Assembly (NCBI GenBank): GCA_025093985.1
Contig: JACAAK010000028.1
Coordinates: 1-60,400, forward strand
DNA from: Calvatia gigantea
Taxonomy: Eukaryota > Basidiomycota > Agaricomycetes > Agaricales > Lycoperdaceae
Direction: 5' to 3'
Length of the DNA stretch: 60,400 nucleotides
Numbering within the stretch: the first letter of the stretch is position 1; every line of letters starts with the position of its first letter. The notes beneath the pieces were generated by a model, which was given only the letters and a program-made list of their open reading frames with translations, was not told the DNA's origin and did no database searches. Of the stretch, positions 10,601 through 21,790 are shown in pieces. Both the position numbers and the translations under genes were made by a program.

Positions 10601-10899
10601 TAAGAATAACCTCATCCTTCTCTCATTTCTAAATGACTCCTATTTCTTATGGCCAGCTTTTGCCAATTATTTCTCTGTCCAGTTGATATTGAAAAGCCTT
10701 TCCAGTAATAGGGTCAAGAAGAGTAGAACTTTGGGTCTACTAATTATTGTCTGTCATTCTCTGCAAGTAGCATTGAGAAGAGTGGGACTATTCACCACTA
10801 GCTTGCTATTCTCTATCATCCTCTATGTATTGACACATTGAGAAGCCTCTATCTAGTAGTGTCAAGTAGAGTGGCCTAATTACCACTTCCTGTTTTCTT
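10601..10899 (+). other. A2 leader with tandem TTGAGAAG-type repeats
   Basis: Untranslated leader of A2, starting with the primer-binding site. It contains repeated units built on TTGA(G/A)AAG...GTCAAG(A/T)AGAGTGG. A2 has one more unit (about 10800-10880) than the A1 leader (1565-1680). No gene is seen. It could be packaging signal sequence, but that is a guess. Confidence 0.5.
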
Positions 10900-12907
10900 T
10901 CACTACATCTCAAAAAGGGAAATGTCCCTCACACCCTCCTTCCTCTCCTGAATGATTATTCTATACCCCAACTCAACAATCCTTTGAAACACCTACCACA
11001 CTACTGCCTTAATGTGCCTACTAATTAGAAGGACCTTCAGCACTTTACTTGGAAAAGAATCTACCACATTCCATGCATGAAATCTCAGAAACTAAAGTTA
11101 CTACAAGAACTACCCACACCCACAAGGAAATCTAACAAACCCAAACCCCCTAAGCCATCTCAAAGTGGCAAATTTGACTATTTTTGACCCAATTCACCTG
11201 AACAACCCCCATCACAGAAATTCCCACCATAAACACTGTCCAGAGCTATATTCCCTTCCCAATTTGGAATTGAAAACCCCCAGAGATTACTATCTATCCT
11301 TGAAGACAACTCAGATGACAAGACATTCCATCAGCTGCCCAAACATCCAGACAAAGTATCTGACTTCTCCAACAGAGAAGGAGACCACCTTCTATATGCT
11401 TCAGATACCTTTGAATACCCAGACATCCCTGGTTTTAAATTGCAAGAACTAGTACATCTAAAAACTGAAACAATGGCTACTTCAACTCAAACTCAAACTC
11501 AAACAAGTACTCAGCCACCTGACCAACCACCTTCAGGTACAACAACCCCAATATTTGGAATTGGAGTATGAAGACCTCCCAGTAGAAGATTCCTTAGTAA
11601 AGGTTGAAGAAGTAGAGTGCCCTCTCTTTCCTCTCCCTTCTCACAAAGTCCCAGCAATGCTCCATCCACTCTGTCCTCTTTCTCACTTGGAGAAGAAGAT
11701 AGAGGCTGACAAAGACATTGAACTCCCACTATACAGTTTGTAGGAAATGATGGAAACTCAAAAGAAATTAGACAAAAACCCCCAAACTTTGACAGAACTA
11801 ATCCAAGATTTAAAACTTGGTGGATGCTAGTCAAGAACTATCTTGAAATGAACCCAAGAGCATTTATGGATGATCAACACCAGATCAGATTCATTCTCAG
11901 CCTTATGGTCAAAGAGAAAGCTGGATCCTGGTCAGAACAATACTACAAAAGCCGAATTACAGATGCTTGTGGAAAACCCATCCCATGGCAATACTCTATA
12001 TTCAAAGAATTCAAAATAGAAATCCTCAAACACTTCACCCCAGTAGATGAACAAATCACCACACAAAGACAATGGTATGAATTAAGACAAAGCAAATCCT
12101 CTGTGGCTAATTTCAGCCTTGAATTTCAACGTCTTGTATCAATTGAAGAAATCCAAGACAATGAAGTATTAATTGAACAATACAAATGAGGACTCAACCC
12201 TTCTCTAGCCAGAGAAGTGTGGACAAGAAAAAAAGGAGCACCTGAAACCATTGCCAAATGGTACACCAATGCAGTATGATGGGACTTAATCAACTGTCAA
12301 GCTGATGCAATGTGGCCCTGAAATTTCCCCAGAAATCCAACCCCCTATCAACTACCATGATTCCCTCAACAAAACCATTACACTCGTTTTCAACCAAACT
12401 ACCAACCTAAATGAACAATACATGAAATACAAACAGAATTGCAAGACTATTATGAGGCACTTTACAAAAATGAAGAACCATACTATCTGGAGCAAGAACT
12501 GGACAATGAAAACCCTGATTCTGAGGATCCCAAACTACAACTAAACACTATATTCACTGCTGAGCAAGTTGCTCATTACAAAGCAGGAAAATGCATAGGA
12601 TGTGGAAAATTCAGACATCTTATCAGCAACTGTCTGAATCCTGACCCAAACCTATTTAAGGATAAACTACCTCCCAGATGACCTAACTCTCCACAACAAA
12701 GATTTATGCAACCACCATAATACTTATGACCTCTGTCACTACTACAACCCTCATTGAAACTACTCCAGCTTCACCCTGAACCAAACCTGAAAAATCTCTG
12801 CACTAGATATTCAAGCTATGATCAAAGAACTTCCAACTGATAAACAAATGGAATTCAGGGAAGCCTATATTACCAATCCAATGCTCAAACCCTTTGGGGA
12901 TTTTTGA
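10900..12907 (+). pseudogene. gag: A2 gag, decayed
   Basis: Aligns with A1 gag from the Pro/Ser-rich start through the capsid domain (open for 11824-12189) and the zinc knuckle, which here keeps its cysteines (CIGCGKFRHLISNC near 12590-12640). It has many stops, mostly where A1 has CGA or CAA codons, and frame changes around 11165-11560 and after 12681. It ends at the same GGGGATTTTTGA junction as A1 (TGA at 12905-12907). Useful as an outgroup: it shows which A1 changes are recent lesions. Confidence 0.8.
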
Positions 12908-13489
12908 AGGTGTCACCCAATCTTGAAAAAGAATTGCTGGGTAACCCACAAATTAACCTGATCAAACTCCCCACTTCAAATAATAAAGTGTCAATCTTCC
13001 TTCCTATTGAATTGAACCAGAACCATCTATGAAATATCATAGTCACTGCCTTAATTGACTCAGGAGCTCAAGGAAACTTCATCTCCTCTATATTCACTAA
13101 TACTCATGGACTACAAACCCATACTATCAATCAACCCATCAAAGTGTCTAATGTAGATGGAACCCCCAATGAAAATGGATCAATCTATGAAAGCATTGAA
13201 CTAAATGCTTTAATTGATGGAAAACAATGCCATTTTGAAGCTTATGTCTCAGGAATAGGATTGAAAGATCTAATCCTTAGATACCCCTGGCTCCAACAAA
13301 TGAATCTGGACATAAACTGGACTACTCAAGAATTCAAATGGCAAAACAACAACCACATCATGCCTCTCATTACAAAATCCACAAATGGACCTACCACCAT
13401 CAATGAAATTGCCTTAGACATCCATGGAATGAACAACACTGAATGATATACCTACTTAGATAAAGACTTTGATCTGTTAGCTGTAAAAG
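12904..13489 (+). pseudogene. pol: A2 pol, first piece (protease)
   Basis: The start of pol after the frameshift site, including the protease motif LIDSGAQGNF (near 13055-13085). It is open for 13144-13446 and cut at 13489 by B3. The target bases AAAAG (13485-13489) recur at 33769-33773, where the reading resumes. Confidence 0.85.
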
Positions 13490-13793
13490 TGTTATGACCT
13501 TAGTCTGATAAGACCTCAGATTGTAACTTGGGCTAAGTCTTGAGGGCAAGTAAGGGGAGAAAACCAGGTGGTTAAGTGTACTGAATACAGTGGATGTATG
13601 TATGCTTAAATACAGGAAGGCCATCTAGTTGAATGAATGGGATAACTACATAAAACGTCTGACAGGGATGGTGTAGTAGTTAGTGCAAGTCATACTCAAG
13701 GATCACTTGACGGAAATAGGTGAGACAGATACACAGATAGATAGGAATGTAGATGATAATGGAGTATGACTTGATTGGTAGAAATCCATAACA
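13490..13793 (-). repeat. B3 3' LTR
   Basis: 304 bp, pair of 33465-33768. Read on the minus strand it starts TGTTATGGATTTC and is preceded by a G-rich polypurine stretch (13794-13805 on the plus strand, read as ATCAGGGGGTAT). It is bounded on the left by AAAAG. Confidence 0.9.
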
Positions 13794-13811
13794 ATACCCC
13801 CTGATTATGCT

Positions 13812-14012
13812 TCATGCCTCAGGAAGCTTGTTGAAGTCACCATTGACTACAGCAGCAGCAAGGGCTTTCTTGGTGGCCCTGATGAGGTACTTTCCATCAT
13901 TTGATCATATGAAGAAGATAGGTAAGTGACTTTGGCTGTCTTGATAGATAGGGACTGAAACACCATTGAATGGAAAGTCAGTGGTGGTGGAGTTGTCCCA
14001 ATAGTTCTTGAC
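13812..14012 (-). pseudogene. B3 ORF3, C-terminal piece
   Basis: The last ~65 codons of the family-B extra gene, ending at the TGA complement at 13812-13814 (same final residues as in B1). It is separated from the rest of the gene at 27583-28376 by the insertion of B2, with TTGAC duplicated at 14008-14012. Confidence 0.75.
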
Positions 14013-14316
14013 TGTTACAACCTTAGTCTGAGTAAACCTCAGGTTGCAACTTAAGCCAAGACTTGAGGACAAGTAAGGGGAGAGGACTAAGTGGTTAAGC
14101 ATACCGAATACAGGAGTATGTATGTACACTTAAATACAATAAGCATCCAGTTGAATGGATGGAGGTAACTACATGAAACATCTGATGGTAATGGCATAGT
14201 AGTTACTGTGAGTCAATATTCGGAGATTGCTGGGCTGGAATAGACAAAACAGGTATAGGATAGAATAGAATGCAGACAAGTACAGAGCGAGTAAGAATAG
14301 ACAAAAGTTCACAACA
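14013..14316 (-). repeat. B2 3' LTR
   Basis: 304 bp, pair of 27279-27582, bounded on the left by TTGAC. On the minus strand the polypurine stretch just before it reads TAATCAGGGGGTAT. Confidence 0.92.
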
Positions 14317-14334
14317 ATACCCCCTGATTAGGCT

Positions 14335-15324
14335 TCATGCCTCAGGAAGCTCGTCGAAGTCTCTATTTACTACAGCGGCCATGAGTGCTTTCTTGGTGGT
14401 GGCAATGAGGAACCTTCCATCATTGGATCGTGCTAAGAAGATGGGTGAGTGGCATTGTCCATCTTGTTGGATAGGAACTGGGATGCTGTTGTATGGGAAG
14501 TTGGTGGTGGTGGAGCTGTCCCAGTAATTCTTGACTATCGAGTTCCAATAGTATCAGTCCTTTTCTTGTCCTGGCAACACAGTGCAGAATCTTGCAGGTG
14601 GAAGAAAAACTGATATGAGCTGTGGCAGTGTGATGGTTTTTATGAAGCGACAGAGGGCATTGACTTCTTCTTTCATAGAGACTGTGGTTTCTTTGTCCAT
14701 GGGGGTGTCAGCATAGGTTGGTAGCATAGGGTTAACAGTGTCATGCAGTTTGGAAAGGGTGATATGAATTCTGTCTATGAGAGTGTTGATGTCGGGGTCC
14801 TCATTTGACTTGTCCCTCCTAAGCAGCTGCATGGCTATGTCAGCAAGCTCGAGGAATATGTTAGTGATATTGAGGTGGTTGAAGACTTCAAGTCCCAAGT
14901 CAATTCAGCTTTGGAGTCCTTGGACATGATCCTGTTCATTGGGGGTAAAGGTGGATTGGTCTAATGCTCGGAAGATGGCAGGGATGTGTTGGTTGGTGGA
15001 GGAGGATGCATTGGTGAATCCCACATATATGTTGGCAAAAGTGATGTAAGCAGTGGTGAGGGTGATGTGTTGGTTTACTACTAGTCGTTTGTTCTGGGCA
15101 GTGATGTTTTCGATTTCACTGTTGGTTGCCTTGTTGACATCTTTGAGTAGGGCTTTGAGGAGGCCTTGTGCTAAGGACGGCGTTTTAGCAAGGTTGAAGC
15201 GAATTCCTTGGGGGGCCAGTGCTCTGCTGCTGCCCAGTTCTGGGAATGGTAAGGAAGAGATTCTGGTAGGGGTGGGGTGAACAAGGGAGTCAATAGCGAT
15301 GCAGTTGGGTTGGGAGGCAGGCAT
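14335..15324 (-). pseudogene. B2 ORF3, two nonsense codons
   Basis: A copy of the 329-codon extra gene that is intact in B1, in the same position after pol. It begins MPASQPNCIAIDSLVHP and stays in one frame over its whole length. Two stops break it: one near 14905 (B1 has arginine in QSRIDLG) and one near 14554 (B1 has glutamine in EKDQHYW). No frameshift. Function unknown; see the B1 copy. Confidence 0.85.
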
Positions 15325-15963
15325 GTTTGTTTAGTTTCTTTATCTGGGTTGCTTGTTTGATGCTTTTTTGTGTTTTCTGTCCCTCTTTTATGGGTATCCT
15401 CTGGATGCCTTTTTAGGTAATCTCATATGGTGTCTTGAGCATTTTCCAAGTTGGACTCCACTGTCTACATATCTTCCTCATTACTGTACCCCTTCCAGTG
15501 GACTAGGAATTGATAACCCCTTCTCTGTTTTCATCATCCACGGATCTCTTCTACTTTGTACTCTTCTTCATTGTTGATGATCACTGGATCGGGCACTGGT
15601 GGCTGTTTTTGACTCAGGAACTCTGCCTGGTGTGCTGGCGTCAGGAGCTGTTCATTGAATACATCATGGATGGCCCATCCGTCTAGTAGTGTTAGCCAAT
15701 ATGCTGCTTCTCCTATCTTTTCCTTAATAAGGAAAGGTCCATACCATTTTTGGCCTAGCTTCTTTGATATTTGATTGGTATGGATGTTGGTGTTCTCCAA
15801 CCATACTTTATCTCCTATTTGATATGTGCTGGCATGGGTTCTACTGTGGTTGTATTGCTGTTTCATCTTTTCTTAGTATGTCTGTAGTGCTGATGAGGCA
15901 TTGTCTTGGGCGGCCTGTAATTGTTCCAGGAATGCTGTGGCGATGGGATTGTTTGTTGTCGGC

Positions 15964-16513
15964 TGTTATAGTGAGATAGAATTTGTTCTAATTCTACCCA
16001 ATATCTATCTGCAGATGATATCAAAGGGGACTCCTTCTCGAAGGCTCAAAGAATAGACAAAGTAATACAACTACCTTGGATATTCTTAAGTCTTACGATC
16101 AGAGGTCTATTCTCAGAGTATAACTCCTTAACATCTTATGCAGTACTCTCTAATAGTTTATAGAAGCAACGTCTTAAGAGCAGAGTTTAAGAGTATGTTT
16201 CAAGAGTTATAGATTGAGTCTCCACCTAACCAAGTAAAAACAATGGGGTCTACTGGTCAAGTTGAGGGGTTTATATACTACAATGGTGTACTATTGTATT
16301 GTACTGTATTGATATGTTACTTGTCTATATATGGTATTTAAATGTGGTACAACTTCAAAGTGGTACAACTTTGAATTATGACATAAGTTGTGCTATTTAT
16401 ATGTATTAAGTTCTAGGTAAGTCTGGCTATATTCTAGACCTGTCTAGATACAAGCTAGTCTTTGAGGCGTTCTAGAACTTGTATTATCTAAGTAAATGCG
16501 TGAGTTCATAACA
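15964..16513. repeat. Solo LTR of a separate family (C)
   Basis: 550 bp starting TGTTATAGTGAG and ending GTTCATAACA, flanked by the exact 5-bp duplication TCGGC (15959-15963 and 16514-16518) and inserted in integrase of B2. Its sequence is unlike the A, B and D LTRs. A TATTTAAAT box near 16338 suggests plus-strand orientation, but without an internal region the strand is not certain. Only one other trace of this family is present, the 25-bp tail at 51174-51198. The superfamily is unknown. Confidence 0.85.
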
Positions 16514-17940
16514 TCGGCTCATTCTTGCCTTTCCATGGATTCCTTCCATAGTTTAGGAAAAATGGCATTTCCTGTGTTCCTCCATGTTCCTTGTCATTGT
16601 ACTGGAATTCTGCGATGGGGAGCCATTCTGCCCAGTCGTCTTGGTCATAGTTGCAGTACAGACAGATGTAAGTTTCCACTTCTCTGTTGATGTGTTTGGT
16701 TTGTCCATCTATTTGTGGGTAGTATGCTGTTGATAGATTTCATTCGATGCTAAGCCCTTTGAATAACTCCTTGGTGAATTCTGATGTGAATTGAGGTCCT
16801 CAGTCACTGAGTACTTTCCTCAGTAATCCATGTAGCTTCCATATTTTGTCTTGATATATCTTTGCAATGTCTTTAGATGAAGCATCTGTAGTTGTTGCTG
16901 AGAGTCATATCATTTTTGTGAAACAGTCCACAATGACTAATATTGTATCCTTTCCTTTAGACTCTGGTAGTGGTCCAATCATGTTGATGCTGATTTCTTC
17001 CCAAGGCCCACTTGGTATTGGTAGGGGATGTAGTGGTGATTTGAGCAGTGTTGTTCTTGATTTGTTCCTTTGGCAGGCTTGGCATCCTCGAATATATCTT
17101 TTTACATCCTTTTGTATTGATGGCCACCAGTAGTCTCGGCTGATTAGTTCTGTCATCCTGTGTTGTCCTGGGTGTCCTGCGTCTGGGGCATTGTGGTGCT
17201 GTATTAGGATTTCTTCTTGTAGTTTCTGATTAGGCAGGACGTATGCACTATTCTGTTTGTAAATAACTCTGTCTTCTTCAGTGAGCTGGGATCCTTTCTT
17301 CTTTAGCTCAGTTAGGACTGTTGTTTCTTGTTGGGTTTGGCTTCAAATTCATTCTAGAAAGTTTGGTTCAATGAACAATTCTGCTTGTAGGAGTACCATA
17401 TTGTCTGTGCTTTTTGTCTGTAGCCAGCTTTCTCAGATCATAGTGACTGGTTTATCTTCTTGCCCTTCTGGCATTTGGTGGATTCGGGATAGCAGGTCAG
17501 CTTTCATGTTTGTTTTCCCTGGTACATGTCATAGTGCGAAGTCGTAGTCTTGTAGTTGCAAATACCACTGTGCTTGCCATTTGTTTAACTTCTGTGGTTC
17601 TCAGTAATACCTGAGGTTCTCGTGGTCAGTCCAGATTTCAAATCTTTCTTCAGTGTCTAGGAGGTAGTGTCTCCATTCCTTCAGGGCATGGACAATGGCT
17701 AACAACTCCTTGTCGTATATTTCATAGTTCTGTTCTGCCAGTGACAGCATTCGCAATGTGAAAGCAATTGGATGCCATTTGTCTTCTTGTAACTATGAAA
17801 GTACCCCTCCTAATGCATAGTCCGATGCATCGACTTCTATTCTGAATTGGCCGTGTCTTTGTGGCAATGTCAGGACAGGTTCTTCGGTGATACATTTCTT
17901 AAGTTGGTTGAACGAGTCTTGGTGTTCTTGTGTCCATTCC

Positions 17941-18247
17941 TGTTACGACCTTAGTCTGAGTAAACCTCAGGTTGCAACTTAGGCTAAGACTTGAGGGTGA
18001 GTAAGGGGAGGGAAACTAGGTGGTTAAGTGTACCGAATACAGGAGGATGTATGTACACTTAAATACAGGAGGGCCATCCAGTTGAATGAATGGAGGTAAC
18101 TATGTGAAACGTCCGATGTCTATGGTATAGTAGTTATGAGTCAGAGCTCGGAGATCGCACAGACAGGAATAGGTGAAACAGATGCACAGGAGGTAGGAAT
18201 GTAGACGAATATAGAGAGTGCGAAATACTCGGTGAAGAATCACAACA
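17941..18247 (-). repeat. Solo family-B LTR in B2 pol
   Basis: 307 bp flanked by ATTCC on both sides (17936-17940, 18248-18252). Pol wording continues across it. It is closest to the B1 LTR type (minus-strand start TGTTGTGATTCTTCACC). It is a remnant of a full insertion that lost its interior by LTR-LTR recombination. Confidence 0.92.
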
Positions 18248-19717
18248 ATTCCTATGTGGTTACCCCCTTGAGTTTGTTTAAGGGTCCTGCAATCATACTG
18301 AAGTTTTTGATGAAATGTTGATAGTAGTTTGCAAAGCCCAAGAATCTTTCTACTCCTTTGGTGTTCTTAGGTTCGGGCCAATCCCATACTGATTTTACTT
18401 TATCCTCTTCCATTTCAATTTGTCCATGTCCCACCTGAACTCCTAGCATTGGGATTTCTTCTGCATCAAAGATACATTTGGTCCATTTGAAGCATAGATT
18501 GTACTGGGCTGCTCGTTCTAGAAATCATATTGTTCGTTCCTTTAGTTGCTCCTTAGTGTCTCCCAGGATGGTAAAGTCATCCATATAGTTTACAATGTCT
18601 CTGTTTTGTAAGAGGTTGCAGAAGATACTTGTCATCATTCTGGAGAACATTCCTGGTGAGTTGCTTAGGCCAAAATACATAACCATTGGTTCAAAGAGTC
18701 CTTCATTGGTGAGGAAGGCAGCTTTCCATTTGTCTCCTTCTTTGATCCTGATGTTGTTGTATTCCCAGATGATGTCCAGCTTGTTGAAGTATTTCGCTTT
18801 TCCAAGCTTGTCGATTACTTCACCAATTCTTGGTAATGGTGTTTTGTCTTTGACTACCATGTTGTTCAGTTGTCTGTAGTCTTGGATTAGCCTTTTGGAT
18901 CTGTCTTTCTTTGGGATGAAGAATGTTGGTGCTGCATATGGGGATTTTGATGGTCGTATTCGTCCCGATTCTAGGTTCTCCTTGATGAATGACTTGAGCT
19001 CATCCTGTTCTTTGACCGTCATGTTGTACGTTCCTGCACTTATTTCTTTTGGGGCATCTTTGGTTAGGACTATTTCATGGTCCCATTTGGTTCATTCTGG
19101 GAGCTTGTCAAATGTTGTTTTGTTGAATAAGTGTGTGAATGGTTGTATGTAGTCTGGTAGGTCTTCCGGTTTGGTTGGGTCTGGTTCATCTTCTTCTTCC
19201 CATAAGTCTTCTGTAGTAGCTATGCTTCATATTTTTTCAGTGATAGGAATGTTCTGATGGGGAAATTGGCAGCCTGGTGGGCATTGGGTGAACTTGATTT
19301 CTCCATTGTTCCAATCTACCTCTGGGTTGTGTTTGACTAGCCAATCATGCCCTAGGAAGACTTCTGCTCTGTCCTGTAGTTGTACAACTGAGGCCTCAAT
19401 TTGTTCCTTATGTCCCTGGATGTCAATGTTAATCGTGGTTGTCTCCATTACTCTTCCACCTTGATTGGGTGTTCCATCTGCGTTTAGTACCAAAATTTGT
19501 TGTTCCAGTTTCTGGGTAGGGAGTCTTTCTTCGTCTACCAGTTTTTTGCTGACACTGCTGGTTGTGCATCCTGAGTCTACAATGGTGTTGACTGTTATTT
19601 CTTTCCCTGCCATTTGTATTTTCCCTTTTAGATTCAGTTCACGCTTTCTTCTCTGAGAAATCATGTAGAATTTGTCTGATATCCTAGATACAAGCTTTTT
19701 GACTCTCGAGATAGCAC

Positions 19718-20288
19718 CTACTCAAAGTCTTTGGAAAAATCCTTTCCTTCTTTGTTGGTGGCTTCTTCTACTCCTCAGACTTGGATCTTCTTGGGTGTAG
19801 TGCAGGCTTTGGCTATGTGCCCTTTCTTGCCACAGTTGTAGCATATTAACCCCTTGGGCTTTTTACAATCTTTGGCGATGTGACCAAAAATGCCACAATT
19901 GTAGCATTTCGGCTCTCCTTTGTCATTGAAGACATGACACCTACTTCCTATCTCCATAGGTTCACCCATTCCTCCATAGGTGGTACCAGTGTTTGTTTTC
20001 CTGTCTCCTCGGTATTCGGATGCTTCGTATCCTTGTCCAGTGGAAAGTATGGCTTCTTTCCATTCCACATATGTATCTGGTCTGGCTGAAGGTGGATAGC
20101 CAGTGATTGTATGTATAATATCCTGTCAGGTGTTTTTCCTAAATAGGAACATGGCGTGCTTGCTATCAGTCTTGGCTTTGCTTTTCAAAACTTCAAATTT
20201 GATTAGATAGTCAGTGGTGTTTCGATTTCCTTGTTTGAATTTTTCAATCTGCCATTCTACTTTACTATTTGAGGCATTGTCCAAGAAG
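19718..20288 (-). pseudogene. gag: B2 gag, C-terminal piece
   Basis: The second half of B2 gag, from the capsid C-terminus to the stop at 19718-19720. It includes two normal CCHC knuckles (CYNCGIFGHIAKDC and CYNCGKKGHIAKAC) between about 19790 and 19910. The first half is at 26638-27199 on the other side of B1. The last codons overlap the GGATTTTTCC frameshift site. Confidence 0.85.
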
Positions 20289-20595
20289 TGTTGTGAATCT
20301 TCACCGAGTATTTCACACTCTCTATATTTGTCTACATTCCTACCTCCTGTGCATCTGTTTCACCTATTCCTGTCTGTGCGATCTCCGAGCTCTGACTCAT
20401 AACTATTACACCATAGACATCAGACGTTTCACGTAGTTACCTCCATCCATTCAACTGGATGGCCCTCCTGTATTTAAGCGTACATACATCCTCCTGTATT
20501 CGGTACGCTTAACCACCTAGTTTCCCTCCCCTTACTCGCCCTCAAGTCTTAGCCTAAGTTGCAATCTGAGGTTTACTCAGACTAAGGTCATAACA
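20289..20595 (+). repeat. B1 5' LTR
   Basis: 307 bp, starting TGTTGTGAATCTTC and ending GGTCATAACA; pair of 26327-26637. It contains a TATTTAAG box (20471-20478) and the self-primer string GCTTAACCA (20507-20515). Confidence 0.95.
20471..20515 (+). promoter_or_regulatory. B1 LTR promoter: TATA-like box and self-primer
   Basis: TATTTAAG at 20471-20478 is followed 28 bases later by GCTTAACCA (20507-20515), the reverse complement of the primer-binding site after the LTR. In other copies the string is ACGCTTAACCA and the match is 11 nt. The transcript start near 20500-20507 is inferred from the box spacing. Confidence 0.6.
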
Positions 20596-20597
20596 TT

Positions 20598-20606
20598 TGG
20601 TTAAGC
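20598..20606 (+). promoter_or_regulatory. B1 primer-binding site, self-priming type
   Basis: TGGTTAAGC, 2 nt after the LTR, pairs with GCTTAACCA at 20507-20515. In B3 the site reads TGGTTAAGCGT (33452-33462, minus strand) and pairs over 11 nt with the ACGCTTAACCA kept in several B LTRs; the last two bases contain a CpG that has decayed in B1. It starts with TGG, so a tRNA primer ending in GCTTAACCA cannot be excluded. Confidence 0.55.
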
Positions 20607-20674
20607 ATCCCCACCTCACCTTGCAAGGAGTAGGCTGAAATAGGCCTGAACAAAAGCAACCCAGGAGCTAGTAT

Positions 20675-21790
20675 ATGAGCTCGAACCTGGACGAATACAG
20701 GAAACCAAACCTCAAAGTCACTGACGACGAATCAGAAACATCAGACAAAGAAGAAACAGAGAACCCCGAAGTACCTGAAGAAACACACGATGAACCCGGA
20801 GCAAACCCAGCAGAAGAAGAAGTGCTATCAGAACTTCTAAACAAACTCGACCTAGCAGAGGAAGAGATAGTACACCAGGAGAAATCAGACGAATCAAGTT
20901 CAGATGAAACAGAATCAGAAACCAACTCCGATATGACCGATAACGCAGTAGTACCTGCAGCAACGCCCAGTGGGAAAGGCCTAGTGCCAGACCCAGGATT
21001 TTTTGACGGCACCTGTACCAAGTTCGATGACTGGTGGAGAGCAATGATGCTCTTCATGAAATTCAACAAGATAGTCTCAGCAGACAACAAAGCCATAGCA
21101 GTTTTAGCCAGATTGCGAGGAGGAACCACAGGAGCATACACGGCTATGAGAGCACCAGCTATCCTAGAATCTGAGGATTCAGTAGATTGGAAGGTCTTCT
21201 CCGAGGAATTCAGAAGAACCTTCTCAGACGACGCCTCAAACAGCAAGGCTGAATGGCGAATCGAGAAATTCAAACAAGGGAACCGAAACACCACCGACTA
21301 CTTGATCGAATTCAAGGTGCTAAAAAGCAAGGCCAAGACCGACAGCAAACATGCTATGTTCTTACTTAGAAAAAATGCCTGACAAGACATCATACACATG
21401 ATCACAGGCTATCCACCCTCAGCCAGGCCAGACACATATGCAGAATGGAAGGAAGCCATATTGTCTGTTGGACAAGGGTACGAGGCATCTGAATACCAAG
21501 GAGATAGAAAAACAAACACTGGCACCACTTATGGGGGAATGGGTGAACCTATGGAGATAGGAAGCAGGCGTCATGTATTCAATGACAAAGGAGAACCCAA
21601 GTGCTACAACTGTGGCATTTTTGGCCACATCGCCAAAGACTGCAACAAGCCCAAGGGGTTGACATGCTACAACTGTGGAAAAAAGGGGCACATAGCCAAA
21701 ACCTGTACTGCGCCCAAGAAAATCCAAGTCCAGGGAGTAGAGGAAGCTACCAACAAAGAAGAGAAGGATTTTTCTGAGGACTCCGAGTAG
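20675..21790 (+). pseudogene. gag: B1 gag, one nonsense codon
   Basis: Gag of 371 codons starting MSSNLDEYRKPNL. It has an acidic, Glu/Ser-rich first ~110 residues, then a capsid domain (KFDDWWRAMMLFMKFNK, VLARLRGG, DWKVFSEEFRRTF) and two CCHC knuckles (CYNCGIFGHIAKDC and CYNCGKKGHIAKTC) at about 21600-21710. A single TGA at 21380-21382 replaces the arginine of NARQDIIH kept in B5 and elsewhere. The ATG was chosen because the same start is shared by all copies and lies 80 nt after the LTR. It ends at TAG 21788-21790, overlapping pol. Confidence 0.9.
21767..21775 (+). promoter_or_regulatory. B-family gag-pol -1 frameshift site
   Basis: In the gag frame the bases read GAT TTT TCT, and pol is in the -1 frame. 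Slipping on the run of five T gives TTT TTC and then the pol frame. B4 and B5 retain the CGA codon that follows in the pol frame; in B1 it has become TGA (21775-21777). The string GGATTTTT and its phase are the same as in family A. Confidence 0.6.

Larger units (their letters stand above)
15331..19736 (-). pseudogene. pol: B2 pol, decayed and interrupted by two solo LTRs
   Basis: Same order as B1 pol, minus strand. Protease near 19560 keeps a normal DSGCTTS motif. Reverse transcriptase is open for 18525-19022 with YMDD near 18582. RNase H lies near 17640-17860, with EVDASDYA still having its aspartate. Integrase zinc region and core are at about 16720-17160, and the chromodomain is near 15500-15560. 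It is interrupted at 17941-18247 and 15964-16513 by solo LTRs and has many nonsense codons, mostly TGA or TAG. The start is set by the GGATTTTTCC frameshift site shared with gag. It is non-functional. Confidence 0.85.

Noticed and set aside
20668..21294. 208-codon minus-strand open frame over B1 gag
   Set aside because: Shadow of gag on the opposite strand; the plus frame has capsid motifs and knuckles and is shared by six copies. The same shadow recurs at 50166-50585 over B6 gag.
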